Shown: positions 35,783 to 45,384 of the stretch, piece after piece
How the letters are laid out: the number at the start of each line of letters is the position of its first letter
Numbering within the stretch: the stretch's first letter is position 1
Origin: Deltaproteobacteria bacterium
GTDB lineage: Bacteria; Desulfobacterota; DSM-4660; Desulfatiglandales; Desulfatiglandaceae
Length of the DNA: 62,694 nt
Direction: 5' to 3'
NCBI GenBank assembly: GCA_021737785.1
Contig: JAIPDI010000033.1
Location: forward strand, 1 to 62,694
The notes under the pieces: generated by a model
Told to the model about the DNA's origin: nothing
Database searches by the model: none
Seen by the model: only the letters and a program-made list of their open reading frames with translations
Made by a program: the position numbers and the translations under genes

Positions 35783-36163
35783 GACATTTTCCCGATAGTT
35801 GAAACAGCCTGGCGGATCCGTGCGAAAGCACCGCAACGGCAATTCTCATTGTGTTATGGAAAGATTACCCTGCAAGAGAGGCTTCCCAGCCGCCAAACAT
35901 CGTGGCAAGATGCCGCTCACACAGGATTGGCGCTCCAAGGCTGCTTTATAATGAGAATTGCCGGCATCCCGGATGCCCTCTTGCAAACAGGGGCCAAAGG
36001 TTGTTATGGTAGTGTAGGCGCAAGGCATGAGGCACAAGGGCTTAGGTCCATCGGCCGTCAGCCAGAGCTATGAACCATTCGCCATTCACCAGCAATCGGC
36101 AACTCGATGTCAATCATCAATCGTCAATAGAGAATCCAAAGTCTCTGCCAGGGGTCATAAGAG
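35783..36163. other. 381-base spacer with repeats, no gene
   Basis: It contains the 13-base inverted repeat at 35838-35962, the degenerate repeat AGGCGCAAGGCATGAGGCACAAGG at 36016-36039 and a run of ATCAATCGTCAAT. No coding frame or clear promoter is seen. Confidence 0.4.
35838..35962. repeat. Element with 13-base terminal inverted repeats
   Basis: GGCAATTCTCATT at 35838-35850 is the exact reverse complement of AATGAGAATTGCC at 35950-35962. The 125-base span between and including them has no ORF. It could be a small MITE, an integration scar or a structured RNA. Confidence 0.5.
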
Positions 36164-37018
36164 ATGCCTCATCTGCGGGGAAATGCTTCGTCCCTGCGCG
36201 CACACATATTGCGCGTGCTTCAGGAGAAAAACAGCGATGCGCCCCTTTTTCCCGATGGGGTCTCCGCGTCCCCGGCCGCCTCTGCCGTCCTGCTCCTGTT
36301 AGGCAGGGAACCCGTCCGGCCGGGGGTGACTCCCGAACCCTGTCTCATTTTGAACAAACGATCCATAGAGGTGAAGCAGCCGGGAGATCTCTGCTTCCCC
36401 GGCGGCCGGATGGCCCCGGGTTTGGACATCTATCTGGCCAGGATACTCCGCCTTCCCCTCTTTCCCCTGGCCCGCTGGCCTTACTGGCAGCACTGGAAGG
36501 GCCTCCGGCCCACAGAGGCCCGAAGACTCTCCTTCCTTCTTGCGGCCAGCCTCCGTGAAGGGATCGAGGAGATGCGCCTAAACCCCCTGAGAGTGACCTT
36601 CCTCGGCCCCCTCCCCCGCCAGAAGCTCGAGATGTTCGATCGGGTCATCTACCCCATGGCGGGCTGGACAGATCAAAAACGCTTCTTCCCCAACTGGGAG
36701 GTGAAAAAAATTATCTATATCCCGTTCCGGGATCTGTTGAACCCGGATGGCTATGGCTGTTATCGTCTGCAGATGGGGCCCGGACCGCAGATCGGGGGCA
36801 ATCAGGGATCACCGCGGGTCACCCGGGACTTCCCCTGTTTTGTGCATCAACTGCCCGACGAACGGGAAGTCCTCTGGGGCGCCACCTATCGGATCACCAT
36901 GCTCTTCCTGGAACTTGTTTTCAGCTTCACTCCGCCCCCGCTAAAGACGCGGCCCATCATTGAAGGGGCACTGGATGACACATATATTACCGGGGCCGGG
37001 AGATCGCAGACCGCGTAA
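36164..37018 (+). CDS. Nudix hydrolase (CoA pyrophosphatase-like) with enlarged Nudix box
   Basis: A 284-residue Nudix protein of the NUDT7/8-type. KRSIEVKQPGDLCFPGGRM is the LSFPGG-type start of the Nudix box, and AASLREGIEEMRLNP is its REx2EE end. The normal distance between these blocks is about 12 residues, here it is about 50, with a Trp/Pro-rich insertion (LARILRLPLFPLARWPYWQHW). Catalytic glutamates are retained. The family hydrolyses CoA, acyl-CoA or other nucleoside diphosphates. The neighbouring DUF6125-like gene converges on its 3' end. Confidence 0.85.
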   Translation: MPHLRGNASSLRAHILRVLQEKNSDAPLFPDGVSASPAASAVLLLLGREPVRPGVTPEPCLILNKRSIEVKQPGDLCFPGGRMAPGLDIYLARILRLPLFPLARWPYWQHWKGLRPTEARRLSFLLAASLREGIEEMRLNPLRVTFLGPLPRQKLEMFDRVIYPMAGWTDQKRFFPNWEVKKIIYIPFRDLLNPDGYGCYRLQMGPGPQIGGNQGSPRVTRDFPCFVHQLPDEREVLWGATYRITMLFLELVFSFTPPPLKTRPIIEGALDDTYITGAGRSQTA

Positions 37019-37021
37019 CCC

Positions 37022-37549
37022 TTATTGGTTTTTTCCCTCTTCTTTCAGGAAGAACCGCCACTTGCAGAACATGTCTTCAGGATGGGGATCCGGGGGCGCA
37101 AACAGACATTCGACCTGAATCCGATCGTCGACTGCACGGGCGAACCCTTCAAACTCCCCCCGGTGCATCTCTTTGCACACGTACTCCTCCAATCCCCTCT
37201 TGAGCCGCGCCTCCTGGGTGGGGCAGGTTTTAACGGATATAATCACCTCTTTTTCCAACGTTTCGATGTCATACCCCACCAGGATGCACCAGGGGAACAG
37301 CCTTAGCGCCTTTACAAACCCTTCCAGCCCCTTTTCCTGGATATCAAATCTGGGCACAAGGTCCTTTGCCGCCATGCCGGCCACCCGACTCCAGACCTGT
37401 TCATTGAGGCGTTCAGCAGTCGGCTGGTCAAAGTGTTGGGCCACATAAATAAACCAAAAGGCATCGGTCACCCGGTAGTGCCACAGGAGAAACTCAATAT
37501 ATTTTCTGAGCTCAGGGGCCTCCATCTCATCAAAGATCTCAAGGTCCAT
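37022..37549 (-). CDS. Small protein, L-ATC hydrolase/DUF6125-like
   Basis: 175 residues from the ATG at 37549, preceded by GGAGGGGAT; a longer frame adds 81 residues with no start signal. The N terminus [26 protein letters not shown] and the block [10 protein letters not shown] recall proteins annotated as L-2-amino-thiazoline-4-carboxylic acid hydrolase-like / DUF6125. A C-terminal Cys pair ([10 protein letters not shown] and [15 protein letters not shown]) is present. I am not sure of the family and do not assign a reaction. It converges with the Nudix gene. Confidence 0.6.
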   Translation of the reverse strand: MDLEIFDEMEAPELRKYIEFLLWHYRVTDAFWFIYVAQHFDQPTAERLNEQVWSRVAGMAAKDLVPRFDIQEKGLEGFVKALRLFPWCILVGYDIETLEKEVIISVKTCPTQEARLKRGLEEYVCKEMHRGEFEGFARAVDDRIQVECLFAPPDPHPEDMFCKWRFFLKEEGKNQ

Positions 37550-37694
37550 ATCCCCTCCGAATAGGATTTGTGATGGTCGATGTGTGGTTGTCGATTGAAT
37601 AACAGTTTGGAAAAAGGCTGACCCCAAAAATATCTGCTTCAAGTACGCAAATGGGTTAAGGCGGTTGTCGCTTCGTTTCGGTTCCAGTGCCCAT

Positions 37695-38477
37695 TTACAG
37701 GTCGAGCATGCCGGTCGGGGCAAGCAAGGACGGCAGGATGCCCCTGATCGCCAGGTGCCATGCCCGTCCCACACCTTCCAGGGCAGCATCAAAATCCCGT
37801 TTGGTTCGAACCAGCTCGGACATAAGGACCCGCTTCAGCAACAGCATTTTCAAAAGATGGAAAGGGCGTACACGCGCGTTCTGATCGATGCAGTCGAAGA
37901 GATCGTGGGGAATCGAACAAGCGGCCGGATCACTCACGGCCCGAAAGGCAAAAAAGGGGAGACCCGCGTTCCCCGCGGCCGCGGCTACGGCCGCACTCTC
38001 CATGTCCACGGCCAGTGCCCGGGTCTTTGTGAAGAGCGCCTGTTTCTCCCCTGTCGAAAGGACAGGCCTTTGAACGGTAATGATGGGGCCGCGATATACA
38101 GGGAATCTTCTGTCCGTGAGCGCCCCATACGCCTTGTCCACACCTGCAAAACTCACTTCCCGCGTCTCATTTATCGGATTGCCATCGTCTTGAATCACCG
38201 AGTCGGCAAGAACCAGGTCTCCGGGCGCAAGGTCCGGACAGAGCCCCCCTGAGACCCCTGAAACGGCCAATCCCGACACCCCTTCGCCGATCAGCCACTT
38301 CGAGGCCGTTGAGGCGTTTTTCGACCCCATGCCTGAGCGCACAACAATGAGATGGGTGCTGTCGGTGAGGCGGGAACGCCGGAAGAGACACCCTCCGGCC
38401 TGCTGCCACCGGCCGTGCCCGATCAGGGCCCTTGCCTCGGCATTCAACGCAACGACCAGGCCTACGGCCGGATTCAT
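37695..38477 (-). CDS. hpnG: Hopanoid-associated phosphorylase/nucleosidase (HpnG)
   Basis: A 260-residue protein of the purine/uridine phosphorylase and MTA/SAH nucleosidase fold. The N terminus is [14 protein letters not shown], with [10 protein letters not shown] and [20 protein letters not shown] blocks, and [13 protein letters not shown] contains the Glu that binds ribose. It is coupled to the squalene-hopene cyclase gene by an ATGA overlap (38474-38477). HpnG removes adenine from adenosylhopane in the hopanoid side-chain pathway, and this context is the main ground for the name. Confidence 0.87.
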   Translation of the reverse strand: MNPAVGLVVALNAEARALIGHGRWQQAGGCLFRRSRLTDSTHLIVVRSGMGSKNASTASKWLIGEGVSGLAVSGVSGGLCPDLAPGDLVLADSVIQDDGNPINETREVSFAGVDKAYGALTDRRFPVYRGPIITVQRPVLSTGEKQALFTKTRALAVDMESAAVAAAAGNAGLPFFAFRAVSDPAACSIPHDLFDCIDQNARVRPFHLLKMLLLKRVLMSELVRTKRDFDAALEGVGRAWHLAIRGILPSLLAPTGMLDL

Positions 38478-40567
38478 GATCTGATTTTTAATGCAGGGAA
38501 GGACCAACCGGCCGGCGATGCAAGGCTTACCTCTTCCTGCCGGGTGGATCTCCCGGCACGAAGTCTCCGGTATTCGCCCAGGGCCCAGAGAGGGAAAAAC
38601 TGAGCATAGCCGTGATAGCGCAGATAAAAGACATTGGGGAAACCGGTACCGGTGAAGATCTGTTCGTCCCACCTCCCATCACTGTCCTGATGGGTGAGAA
38701 GGTAATGGATCCCGCGCTGAACCGCCGAACTCTCCACTTCGCCAACGGCCATGAGCCCCAGCAAGGCCCACGCGGTCTGGGATGGCGTACTCTCCCCTTT
38801 GCCGGCCAGGGAGGGATCTTTGTAGCTGTAGCAGGTTTCTCCCCACCCGTTGTCGGGATTCTGGCACGATTTCAACCAGTCCACCGCCTTTTGAATATAC
38901 GGTTGGGATACATCCTCGCCCAGACGGCCGAGGCCTTTGAGCACAGACCAGGTGCCGTAGATGTAGTTGACGCCCCACCGGCCGAACCAGCCCCCGAATG
39001 TCTCCTGTTCTCTGCGGAGAAACTCGAGCCCCCTGGCAACCGGCGGGAAATCACGACCATATCCGAGCATGGCCAACATCTCGATGCAGCGCCCTGTCAG
39101 ATCGGATGTGCTCGGATCCAGGAGCGCCCCATGATCGGCAAAGGGGATGTTGTTCAGGTACAGGTAGTTGTTGTCGATATCAAAGGCCCCCCATCCCCCG
39201 TCAGAACTCTGCATGCCGATCACCCAGTTGACCGCCTTTCTGATGTTTTCCCGATGGGCACCCTGATTCAAGGCCCCTGCCCGAAGCAGCGCCATAAGGA
39301 CCATCGGCGTGTCGTCGACATCCGGGTAAAGGGTGTTTTCAAACTGAAAGGCCCAGCCTGCCGGTTCCAGATCAGGGGCCCGATAGCTCCAGTCCCCGGG
39401 GACCCGTATAAGGTTCTCAAAGAGCCAGTCTATGGCCTTTTGGACCGCCTCATCTTCAGGGGCCGTGCCGGCCTCGAGCATCGCCGATAGACTCAGGCAC
39501 GTATCCCATACGGGAGAGACGCACGGCTGGCAACAGGCCTCCTCTCCGTGATCCACCAGAAGATCGTCGATGGCCTTCAGCCCCCGGACAACATCGGGGT
39601 GATGATCCGGATACCCCAGCACCCTGAGGGCCATCACCGCATTGGCCATGGCCGGAAAGATGGCGCCGATGCCCCCCACGCCCTGCATCCGCTCCACGGT
39701 CCAGCGTTCGGCAAGCCGGATGGCCCTTTCCCGTGAGGGCCTGGCGATCAGGGGATCGGCCATTTTGAGGATGCGGTCCAGAAAGATAAACAGGTTTTTG
39801 ATCAGATGGCGGGGGATCAGGTGATCCAGGTGACGGAGGTCCTGGGGCGATTCCACGAACAACTCGGATACGCCTTCCTCCGGCCGCAGCTCACAGACCG
39901 GGTGCTTGGCATTGAGGATCAGAAGAGGGACGATCACGGTCCGGGACCAATACGAGACTTTCCGAAGATGAAAAAAGAACCACTTCGGCAGGAGCATGAT
40001 CTCCACCGGCATGGCAGGGGTCGTCCGCCAGAGGACCTGACCGAACAGGGCCAGGGTGATCCGGGTGAAGACGTTTACCCTGGCGGCGCCCCCCAGGCCC
40101 AGAATAAACTCCCGCGCCCTGACCATATGGGGGGCGTCCGGCGAGTCTCCCAACTGTTTCAAGGCAAAATAGGCCTTGACCGAGGCGCTGATATCGCCCG
40201 CGCCCCCATAGTAGAGGGGCCAGCCGCCGTCTTCGAGCTGTCTGTGGCGCAGATACCGGCCGATCTTTGCTCTGAGTTCAGGGGTGGTCTTGCGGCCCAG
40301 AAATCGCTGAAGCAGGATGTATTCCGACGGGATAGTCGTGTCTGCCTCCACGTCGAAAACCCAGTATCCTCTGGCGTTCTGGATAGACAGAAACCGTTCC
40401 CTTGCCCTCTCGATGACCTCATCCAGTCGTTTGACTGCGAACAAAGAGGTTGTGGGCGCCGCCGCTTTTGCAGCGGCCTCCGGGACAGGGGCAGATTCGT
40501 GGGTGGGACGCGGAGCTCTTTTTGAGGTGGTAAAGGCCTTGAGCGCTGTACGAATACTCTGTTTCAT
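38474..40567 (-). CDS. shc: Squalene-hopene cyclase
   Basis: A 697-residue class II triterpene cyclase, slightly longer than usual because of an N-terminal Ala/Pro-rich segment (about 40 residues). The protonating DxDD motif is DVDD in TLYPDVDDTPMVLM, about residue 415. Several QW repeats are visible (QLEDGGWPLYYGGAGD, QSSDGGWGAFDID, QNPDNGWGETCYSY, QDSDGRWDEQIF). It cyclises squalene to hopene or diplopterol at the inner membrane. The following hpnG gene makes a two-gene hopanoid unit; other hpn genes are not in this window. Confidence 0.97.
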   Translation of the reverse strand: MKQSIRTALKAFTTSKRAPRPTHESAPVPEAAAKAAAPTTSLFAVKRLDEVIERARERFLSIQNARGYWVFDVEADTTIPSEYILLQRFLGRKTTPELRAKIGRYLRHRQLEDGGWPLYYGGAGDISASVKAYFALKQLGDSPDAPHMVRAREFILGLGGAARVNVFTRITLALFGQVLWRTTPAMPVEIMLLPKWFFFHLRKVSYWSRTVIVPLLILNAKHPVCELRPEEGVSELFVESPQDLRHLDHLIPRHLIKNLFIFLDRILKMADPLIARPSRERAIRLAERWTVERMQGVGGIGAIFPAMANAVMALRVLGYPDHHPDVVRGLKAIDDLLVDHGEEACCQPCVSPVWDTCLSLSAMLEAGTAPEDEAVQKAIDWLFENLIRVPGDWSYRAPDLEPAGWAFQFENTLYPDVDDTPMVLMALLRAGALNQGAHRENIRKAVNWVIGMQSSDGGWGAFDIDNNYLYLNNIPFADHGALLDPSTSDLTGRCIEMLAMLGYGRDFPPVARGLEFLRREQETFGGWFGRWGVNYIYGTWSVLKGLGRLGEDVSQPYIQKAVDWLKSCQNPDNGWGETCYSYKDPSLAGKGESTPSQTAWALLGLMAVGEVESSAVQRGIHYLLTHQDSDGRWDEQIFTGTGFPNVFYLRYHGYAQFFPLWALGEYRRLRAGRSTRQEEVSLASPAGWSFPALKIRS

Positions 40568-40909
40568 TCACTCGCCTCAACTGCTTCATTAAGAAATAGC
40601 GCCGTCACCATCTGATCACCCCTCGAGCTATTAAAAGAAAGACCCATTCGGACAATCTTTCCGTTTCGTTCGAATTTACATCTCAAAATGCTGTCCCTCT
40701 TCCTGTGATGCGTCCTGCTGAAGCTGGTGCAACAGGGTATACACTCGGCTTCTGAGCCCCGGCCAGGCAACAACTACCCTAACAGAGACCCAGAAAAACA
40801 CAGTTATAAAAAATCCCGCATAATAGAGCACTACACCTGGAGCGGGGTGCAGATTTCTGCAACATGTTACGACCCATATATATGAAAATTTTTAAAAATT
40901 CAAGTAAAA
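40568..40909. other. 342-base spacer upstream of shc
   Basis: Minus-strand genes lie on both sides. A 69-codon frame (40564-40773) overlaps the shc ATG as ATGA but begins with TTG and lacks a ribosome binding site, so I do not call it a gene. The A/T-rich stretch at 40790-40900 may hold the end of the shc promoter region or structure downstream of dnaE2; nothing definite is seen. Confidence 0.35.
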
Positions 40910-43900
40910 TTAGCAGGGCGGACGCGTTTTGTTCTGTCCCCTGTTCAGCAACCCAACCGCGCTCACCGTTATGGTTACGGTATTGAATGTTTCTTCCACC
41001 TTCCCTTTGAGGATATAAGGACGTGCCGCGTTCAACATATGGCAATATCTGTGGTACACCTTGGGGAAAAATACGGCCTCATAAGGGGCGGTAAGGTCCT
41101 CAAAGGTCATAAATTTCATCGGTTCCCCCTTTTGCGTATGCACCGTCTTTCCGGTGACAGGCCATCCGATGAGGGTGACCTCCCTGCCGATCCGGGAAGA
41201 AAGGTCCCGGGCCCGGACATAATCGAGGCTGTTCAGGATATCCCCATAAAGGGCAAGGGGGTGGACCGAAAGGACAAAGCCGAAGACCTCGGCCTCATGC
41301 TGCAGCATGACCTGCCTGGGATATGGCGCCCGGGATCCGGCGGCGCCGGGCCCCGGGGCAGGGGCCTGCAAATGGCGAAACAGACTGTCCGAGTGTTTTC
41401 CCGTTTCCCGGGCAAAAAACCGGAGCGCCTCCCACATGAGTCCGGGTCTGGAGGTATCCCGGGCAACGCCGTCAAAACAGCCCCCCTTGATGAGGGCCTT
41501 GACGTCCTGAAGATGGAGATGGGGTGTGGTTCGATAGAGAAAACTGTCAAGGGAGACAAAGGGTCCCCGCTTCATCCGTTCATGGACAACGGCTTCCCTG
41601 GTCTCCTGAGAAAGGCCCTTCAACTGCATCAGACCGACCCGGATCTGCCGGTCTCTGCCGATATAGGGAATCTCGCTGCGGTTGATATCCGGGGGGAGGA
41701 CCTGTATCCCCATACGCCTCGCCTCGGATATATAGCTGAGGGTGGTGTAGTAGCCCCCCTGGTTGGAGATGACCGCTGCCATGAATTCGGCCGGGTAATG
41801 GGCCCTGAGCCAGGCCGACTTATAGGCCACCAGGGTGTAGCTGGCGGAATGGGGTTTGCAGAAGCTGTACCCGTCAAAGCCGATCATCATCTGCCAGACC
41901 GCCTCAATGACCCCCCGGTCCACCCCCCGGTCAGAGGCCCCCTGGACAAACCGGGCATAAAAATCCCTCAGCCGTTTTTCCTTATGCTTCTTGCTGACCG
42001 TCTTTCTGAGGGTATCGGCCTCGCCGGGGTCGAATCCGGCCAGGTGAACCGCAGCCTGGCTCAGTTGTTCCTGAAACACCATCACCCCCAGGGTCTCTTT
42101 CAGGACCGGCCCCAGCAGGGGGTGGGGCGGGGACCAGGGTTCCCCGTGAAGTCTGGATATCCAGGTGTGGATGCTCTGATTGGCGCCGGGTCGGATAATG
42201 GAGGTGACGATCACATTGAGAAGAAAGTGGTCCAGGGCCATATACCGGTCAAAGGTAAACCCGGATCTGAGCTTGCTCAGGACCTGCCGGGTGGCAGGGC
42301 TTTCAAAATAAAAAACCCCGAACGTATCCCCTTCATAAAAGATCCGTATGGTCTTTGGGTCGCTGAGGGGGTTCAGGGAGGCATAATCGATGCGCTGGCC
42401 GTAATTTCGCTCCACCAGGCCGAGGGCGTCCCGAATGACCGACAGACTCCGGTTTCCCAGGATGTCGATCTTGACGAGGCCTGCCTCCTCCACCGAATCC
42501 TTTTCCCACTGGAGGACCTGCCGGCCGTTATGGGCAATCTCCACCGGACAGTGCCTCCGGATCTCATCCGGAACGATCACCACCCCGCCGCAGTGCGTGG
42601 CAAGGTGATTGAAATGTCCCTGCAACTGAAAGGCCGCGGTCAGGATCTCGTCCCACGGTTTGCCAAAGGCCACCCCTCTCATCTTGGGATGACGGGCCAG
42701 TTCCTCCCATGCCCCGCTCAGATGCCATCCAAACCCGACCTGACGGGTCACCCGACCGATCTCCGCATCGGTCAGGCCAAAGACCCTGGCCACCTCCCGG
42801 ATAGCTGATCGGGGGCCGAGGGTATTGTGATTCGCCACCATGGCCGTGCAGCGGTTGCCGTATCGGGCAAAGACCGTGTCAAACACCTGATCCCGCTCAT
42901 CCCAGGGTACATCCACATCGATATCCGGGGGGTCCATCCGGCCGGGATTCAGGAACCGCTCGAAGAAAAGATGGTGTTGGATCGGGTCCACATGGGTGAT
43001 CCCCAATGCATAGGAGACAATGGAGGCCGCGGCGCTCCCCCGGCCGCAGGACCGACCCGCCATTTTTGTGATGTTCTCAACCACCAGAAAATACGAGGCG
43101 AATTCCTTTTCCCGGATGATTCGCATCTCATGCGCCAGTCGCGCCGTCACCTCAGGGGTCATGCTGCCGTATCGCCGCCGGCACCCGTCCATGGCAGCCC
43201 CATAGAGTCGATGATACGCCTCGTCCGGGTCTAGGCCGTCAAAGGCCGGAAAGATGATCCGGTCCATATCCCAGTCCACAAGGGCCGACTCCGCCGCCTT
43301 CACGGTGTTGGCGATGGCCGCAGGGGCGTGGGGATACTGGTCGATCATGTCCTGGGGGGCGTTTAAAAAGCTGTGTTCCCGGCAGGTGTCTTCAGTCGAA
43401 AGTCTGGAGAGCTTGGTGTTCAGGAAGACGGACCTCAGGATCCGGTGGAGCCGGAACTGGTCTTTTCTGAGCATATAGACCCGGTTGGTAGCCAGGGGAG
43501 GGATGCCGGTCTGGCGGGAAAAGGCATGGCAGCGGGCCATCTGCCAGCCAGGGGACATCTCCACAAAGAGATCCCGGAGGGCATCCCGTTTAAGGGCCTT
43601 GAGCAGGCTGAAATCGTCGGAAAAGACAATGAGCCCCCGACGTCGTTCCCTGAGGGACCGAACCAGGTCAAAATCGTCATGGCAGTGAAGGGCCGAGAGG
43701 AGGTGGCACAGGTTGGCATACCCCTCCCGGTCCTTGACGATCGCCACCGCCCGTCGACCATCGTGCAGGAGTTCGCTCCCCACGATCGGCGCAATGCCCG
43801 CCTCTTTGGCCATCCTCACAAAAAAGACCGTTCCGTAGATGCCGTTGGTATCGGTCAGGGCAAGCCGTTTTATGCCCAGGCCCTGGGCCGCTCCACAGAG

Positions 43901-43969
43901 TTCCTCGATGGTGGCGAGCCCCCAGCCCCTGGAATAATCGGAATGAACATTCAGATGGATGAAGGACAT
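40910..43969 (-). CDS. dnaE2: Error-prone DNA polymerase III alpha subunit (DnaE2/ImuC)
   Basis: About 1018 residues from the ATG at 43969; a GTG six codons earlier lies in the repeat. It is shorter than replicative DnaE (about 1160) and ends with an OB-fold and no beta-binding tail of the long form. The N-terminal PHP domain (FIHLNVHSDYSRGWGLATIEEL) is followed by the polymerase palm with PPDIDVDVPWDERDQV, carrying the catalytic Asp pair, then thumb, fingers and the helix-hairpin-helix KCLSQETREAVVHER-type region. The DnaE2 type performs mutagenic lesion bypass with ImuB. It follows imuB and lexA on the same strand. Confidence 0.93.
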   Translation of the reverse strand: MSFIHLNVHSDYSRGWGLATIEELCGAAQGLGIKRLALTDTNGIYGTVFFVRMAKEAGIAPIVGSELLHDGRRAVAIVKDREGYANLCHLLSALHCHDDFDLVRSLRERRRGLIVFSDDFSLLKALKRDALRDLFVEMSPGWQMARCHAFSRQTGIPPLATNRVYMLRKDQFRLHRILRSVFLNTKLSRLSTEDTCREHSFLNAPQDMIDQYPHAPAAIANTVKAAESALVDWDMDRIIFPAFDGLDPDEAYHRLYGAAMDGCRRRYGSMTPEVTARLAHEMRIIREKEFASYFLVVENITKMAGRSCGRGSAAASIVSYALGITHVDPIQHHLFFERFLNPGRMDPPDIDVDVPWDERDQVFDTVFARYGNRCTAMVANHNTLGPRSAIREVARVFGLTDAEIGRVTRQVGFGWHLSGAWEELARHPKMRGVAFGKPWDEILTAAFQLQGHFNHLATHCGGVVIVPDEIRRHCPVEIAHNGRQVLQWEKDSVEEAGLVKIDILGNRSLSVIRDALGLVERNYGQRIDYASLNPLSDPKTIRIFYEGDTFGVFYFESPATRQVLSKLRSGFTFDRYMALDHFLLNVIVTSIIRPGANQSIHTWISRLHGEPWSPPHPLLGPVLKETLGVMVFQEQLSQAAVHLAGFDPGEADTLRKTVSKKHKEKRLRDFYARFVQGASDRGVDRGVIEAVWQMMIGFDGYSFCKPHSASYTLVAYKSAWLRAHYPAEFMAAVISNQGGYYTTLSYISEARRMGIQVLPPDINRSEIPYIGRDRQIRVGLMQLKGLSQETREAVVHERMKRGPFVSLDSFLYRTTPHLHLQDVKALIKGGCFDGVARDTSRPGLMWEALRFFARETGKHSDSLFRHLQAPAPGPGAAGSRAPYPRQVMLQHEAEVFGFVLSVHPLALYGDILNSLDYVRARDLSSRIGREVTLIGWPVTGKTVHTQKGEPMKFMTFEDLTAPYEAVFFPKVYHRYCHMLNAARPYILKGKVEETFNTVTITVSAVGLLNRGQNKTRPPC

Positions 43970-43973
43970 GATG

Positions 43974-44141
43974 TAGGCGTTAGGCACAAGGCATTAGGCG
44001 TTAGGCGCAGGGCGTTAGGCGTGAGGAAGAAGCCAAAAGCTCAAAGCATCCACCAAAGAAGTGGCCGGACGCGTCTCTGATCGTTGTTGGCAGTGTGGCC
44101 GTCGGGGCTGCCCTTGCGCCTTGTGCCTCACGCCTTGCTTT
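43974..44141. repeat. GGCGTTAGGC repeats, inverted pair at the imuB-dnaE2 junction
   Basis: Positions 43974-44050 contain repeated GGCGTTAGGC and GGCACAAGGC units ending in GCTCAAAGC; 44107-44141 carries TTGCGCCTTGTGCCTCACGCC, the same phrase inverted. A transcript could fold these together. The last codons of imuB and the upstream GTG of dnaE2 lie in them, so the repeats may have eroded both gene ends. Confidence 0.55.
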
Positions 44142-45294
44142 TTCCATACATAATACCATTTTCTCCATACCGGTCCCGAATGCGGTCCAGGGTCCGGGTG
44201 AGCACGGATCGTCTTTCTTCATCCGGAGACGGGGCGTCAAAGAGGGTCAGTTGCGGGTCGGGCCGGGAAAATTCCCAGAACCATGCCTTGATGAATCCCA
44301 CCCGGACCCGCCGGGTGCATTGCTTAAAAAATAATGCTTCCAACGGGGCGTAGAGATCATGATCCTGGAAACCGGGCCGGGGCAGTTTCAACCGCCCTCC
44401 TGTTTCCACATGGTCGGCATACCGGATGCGCAATCCGGCCTTCCGGGGGATCAGCCCCTGTTTTCGCATCCGCCGGCCGCATGTCTCCACCAGCCGATAG
44501 AGATATCCCAAGAGCCTTGGATCATCGACCTCTTCCTGGGGGAGGGTGATCACTTCGGCGATCACCGGCACCCTGGACAAGGGATACACCGGCGTGGGAT
44601 CGATCCCCAAGGCCCTCTCATGGATCATATAGGCCTGCCGGCCAAAGATGAGTGCCAGACGGTTCAGATCCAGGGCCGCCAACTGTCGAATGCGGACGAT
44701 GTTCAGCTCCTCTGCGAGGAGTTTCCGGCGTACAGGGCCGATGCCGGGCATCAGTCCGACCTTCAGGGGGGCCATGAAACCGGCCTCCCGGCCATGATCC
44801 ACGTTCAGCACCCCCTCGGAGGGAACGGTCCGGGACGCGATGCTGGAGACCATTTTATTGCCGGCAACCCCGGCAGTCCCCATGAGACCCAAGCGCTCCC
44901 GGATCTCGTTCCTGAGACGACATGCCGCGTCTCTGGCCTTTCCCCAGAGCCGCTCTGTACCGGTAAGATCCAGATACATGTGCCCCGGCCCGCAGGGTTC
45001 ATATCGGGGCGTGTATCGGGCCGCGACCCGGGCAAGCTCCCGGCAGGCCTGTTCCGCGGCCCGCGGATCCGGGGAAAGGATTGTCAGGCCCGGACAGCAT
45101 GTCCGGGCCTTTTGAAGCGACATCCCCTTGAACACCCCCTCGCTACGGGCCTCCCGGGAAACAGACAGGACCAGGGAGCGCCCTGACCGGCCCGCGGCCA
45201 TGGCCACGGGCCGGTATCTCAACTCCGGCCGGGAGATCCGGGCCACGGCAATGGGGAGGGCGGGTACATGAAAATGGATGATGTGGCGGGGCAT
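44128..45294 (-). CDS. imuB: ImuB-like inactive Y-family polymerase
   Basis: A 388-residue Y-family protein. The catalytic acidic residues of DinB are missing: the usual IHVDMDAFFASVE reads IIHFHVPALPIAVAR, and the Ser-Asp-Glu motif before YLDLTG reads CGPGHMYLDLTG. The rest of the fold is recognisable (VAGNKMVSSIASRTVP, GIGPVRRKLLAEELNI, VITLPQEEVDDPRLLGYLYRLVE). This is the pattern of ImuB, a scaffold that links DnaE2 to the clamp and other SOS proteins. ImuA is not seen. The C terminus is shorter than usual, ending in the repeat segment. Confidence 0.88.
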   Translation of the reverse strand: MPRHIIHFHVPALPIAVARISRPELRYRPVAMAAGRSGRSLVLSVSREARSEGVFKGMSLQKARTCCPGLTILSPDPRAAEQACRELARVAARYTPRYEPCGPGHMYLDLTGTERLWGKARDAACRLRNEIRERLGLMGTAGVAGNKMVSSIASRTVPSEGVLNVDHGREAGFMAPLKVGLMPGIGPVRRKLLAEELNIVRIRQLAALDLNRLALIFGRQAYMIHERALGIDPTPVYPLSRVPVIAEVITLPQEEVDDPRLLGYLYRLVETCGRRMRKQGLIPRKAGLRIRYADHVETGGRLKLPRPGFQDHDLYAPLEALFFKQCTRRVRVGFIKAWFWEFSRPDPQLTLFDAPSPDEERRSVLTRTLDRIRDRYGENGIMYGKSKA

Positions 45295-45297
45295 CGG

Positions 45298-45377
45298 TTT
45301 GTTGGGTTTATTGGGTTGTTGCGTTTGTTGGGTTGTTGGGTTGTTGGTGTGAGTTCTTCAATCTTCAATCTTCAATC
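45298..45377. repeat. TTGTTGGGT and TTCAATC tandem repeats
   Basis: 45298-45349 is a degenerate TTGTTGGGT tandem array and 45355-45377 is TTCAATC repeated three times. Together they fill the 90-base space between lexA and imuB. The first array is similar in reverse to the sequence near 33310. Confidence 0.6.
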
Positions 45378-45384
45378 GACAATC

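Noticed and set aside
40564-40773. 69-codon frame overlapping the shc ATG as ATGA
   Set aside because: Starts at TTG without ribosome binding site; the overlap can arise by chance.
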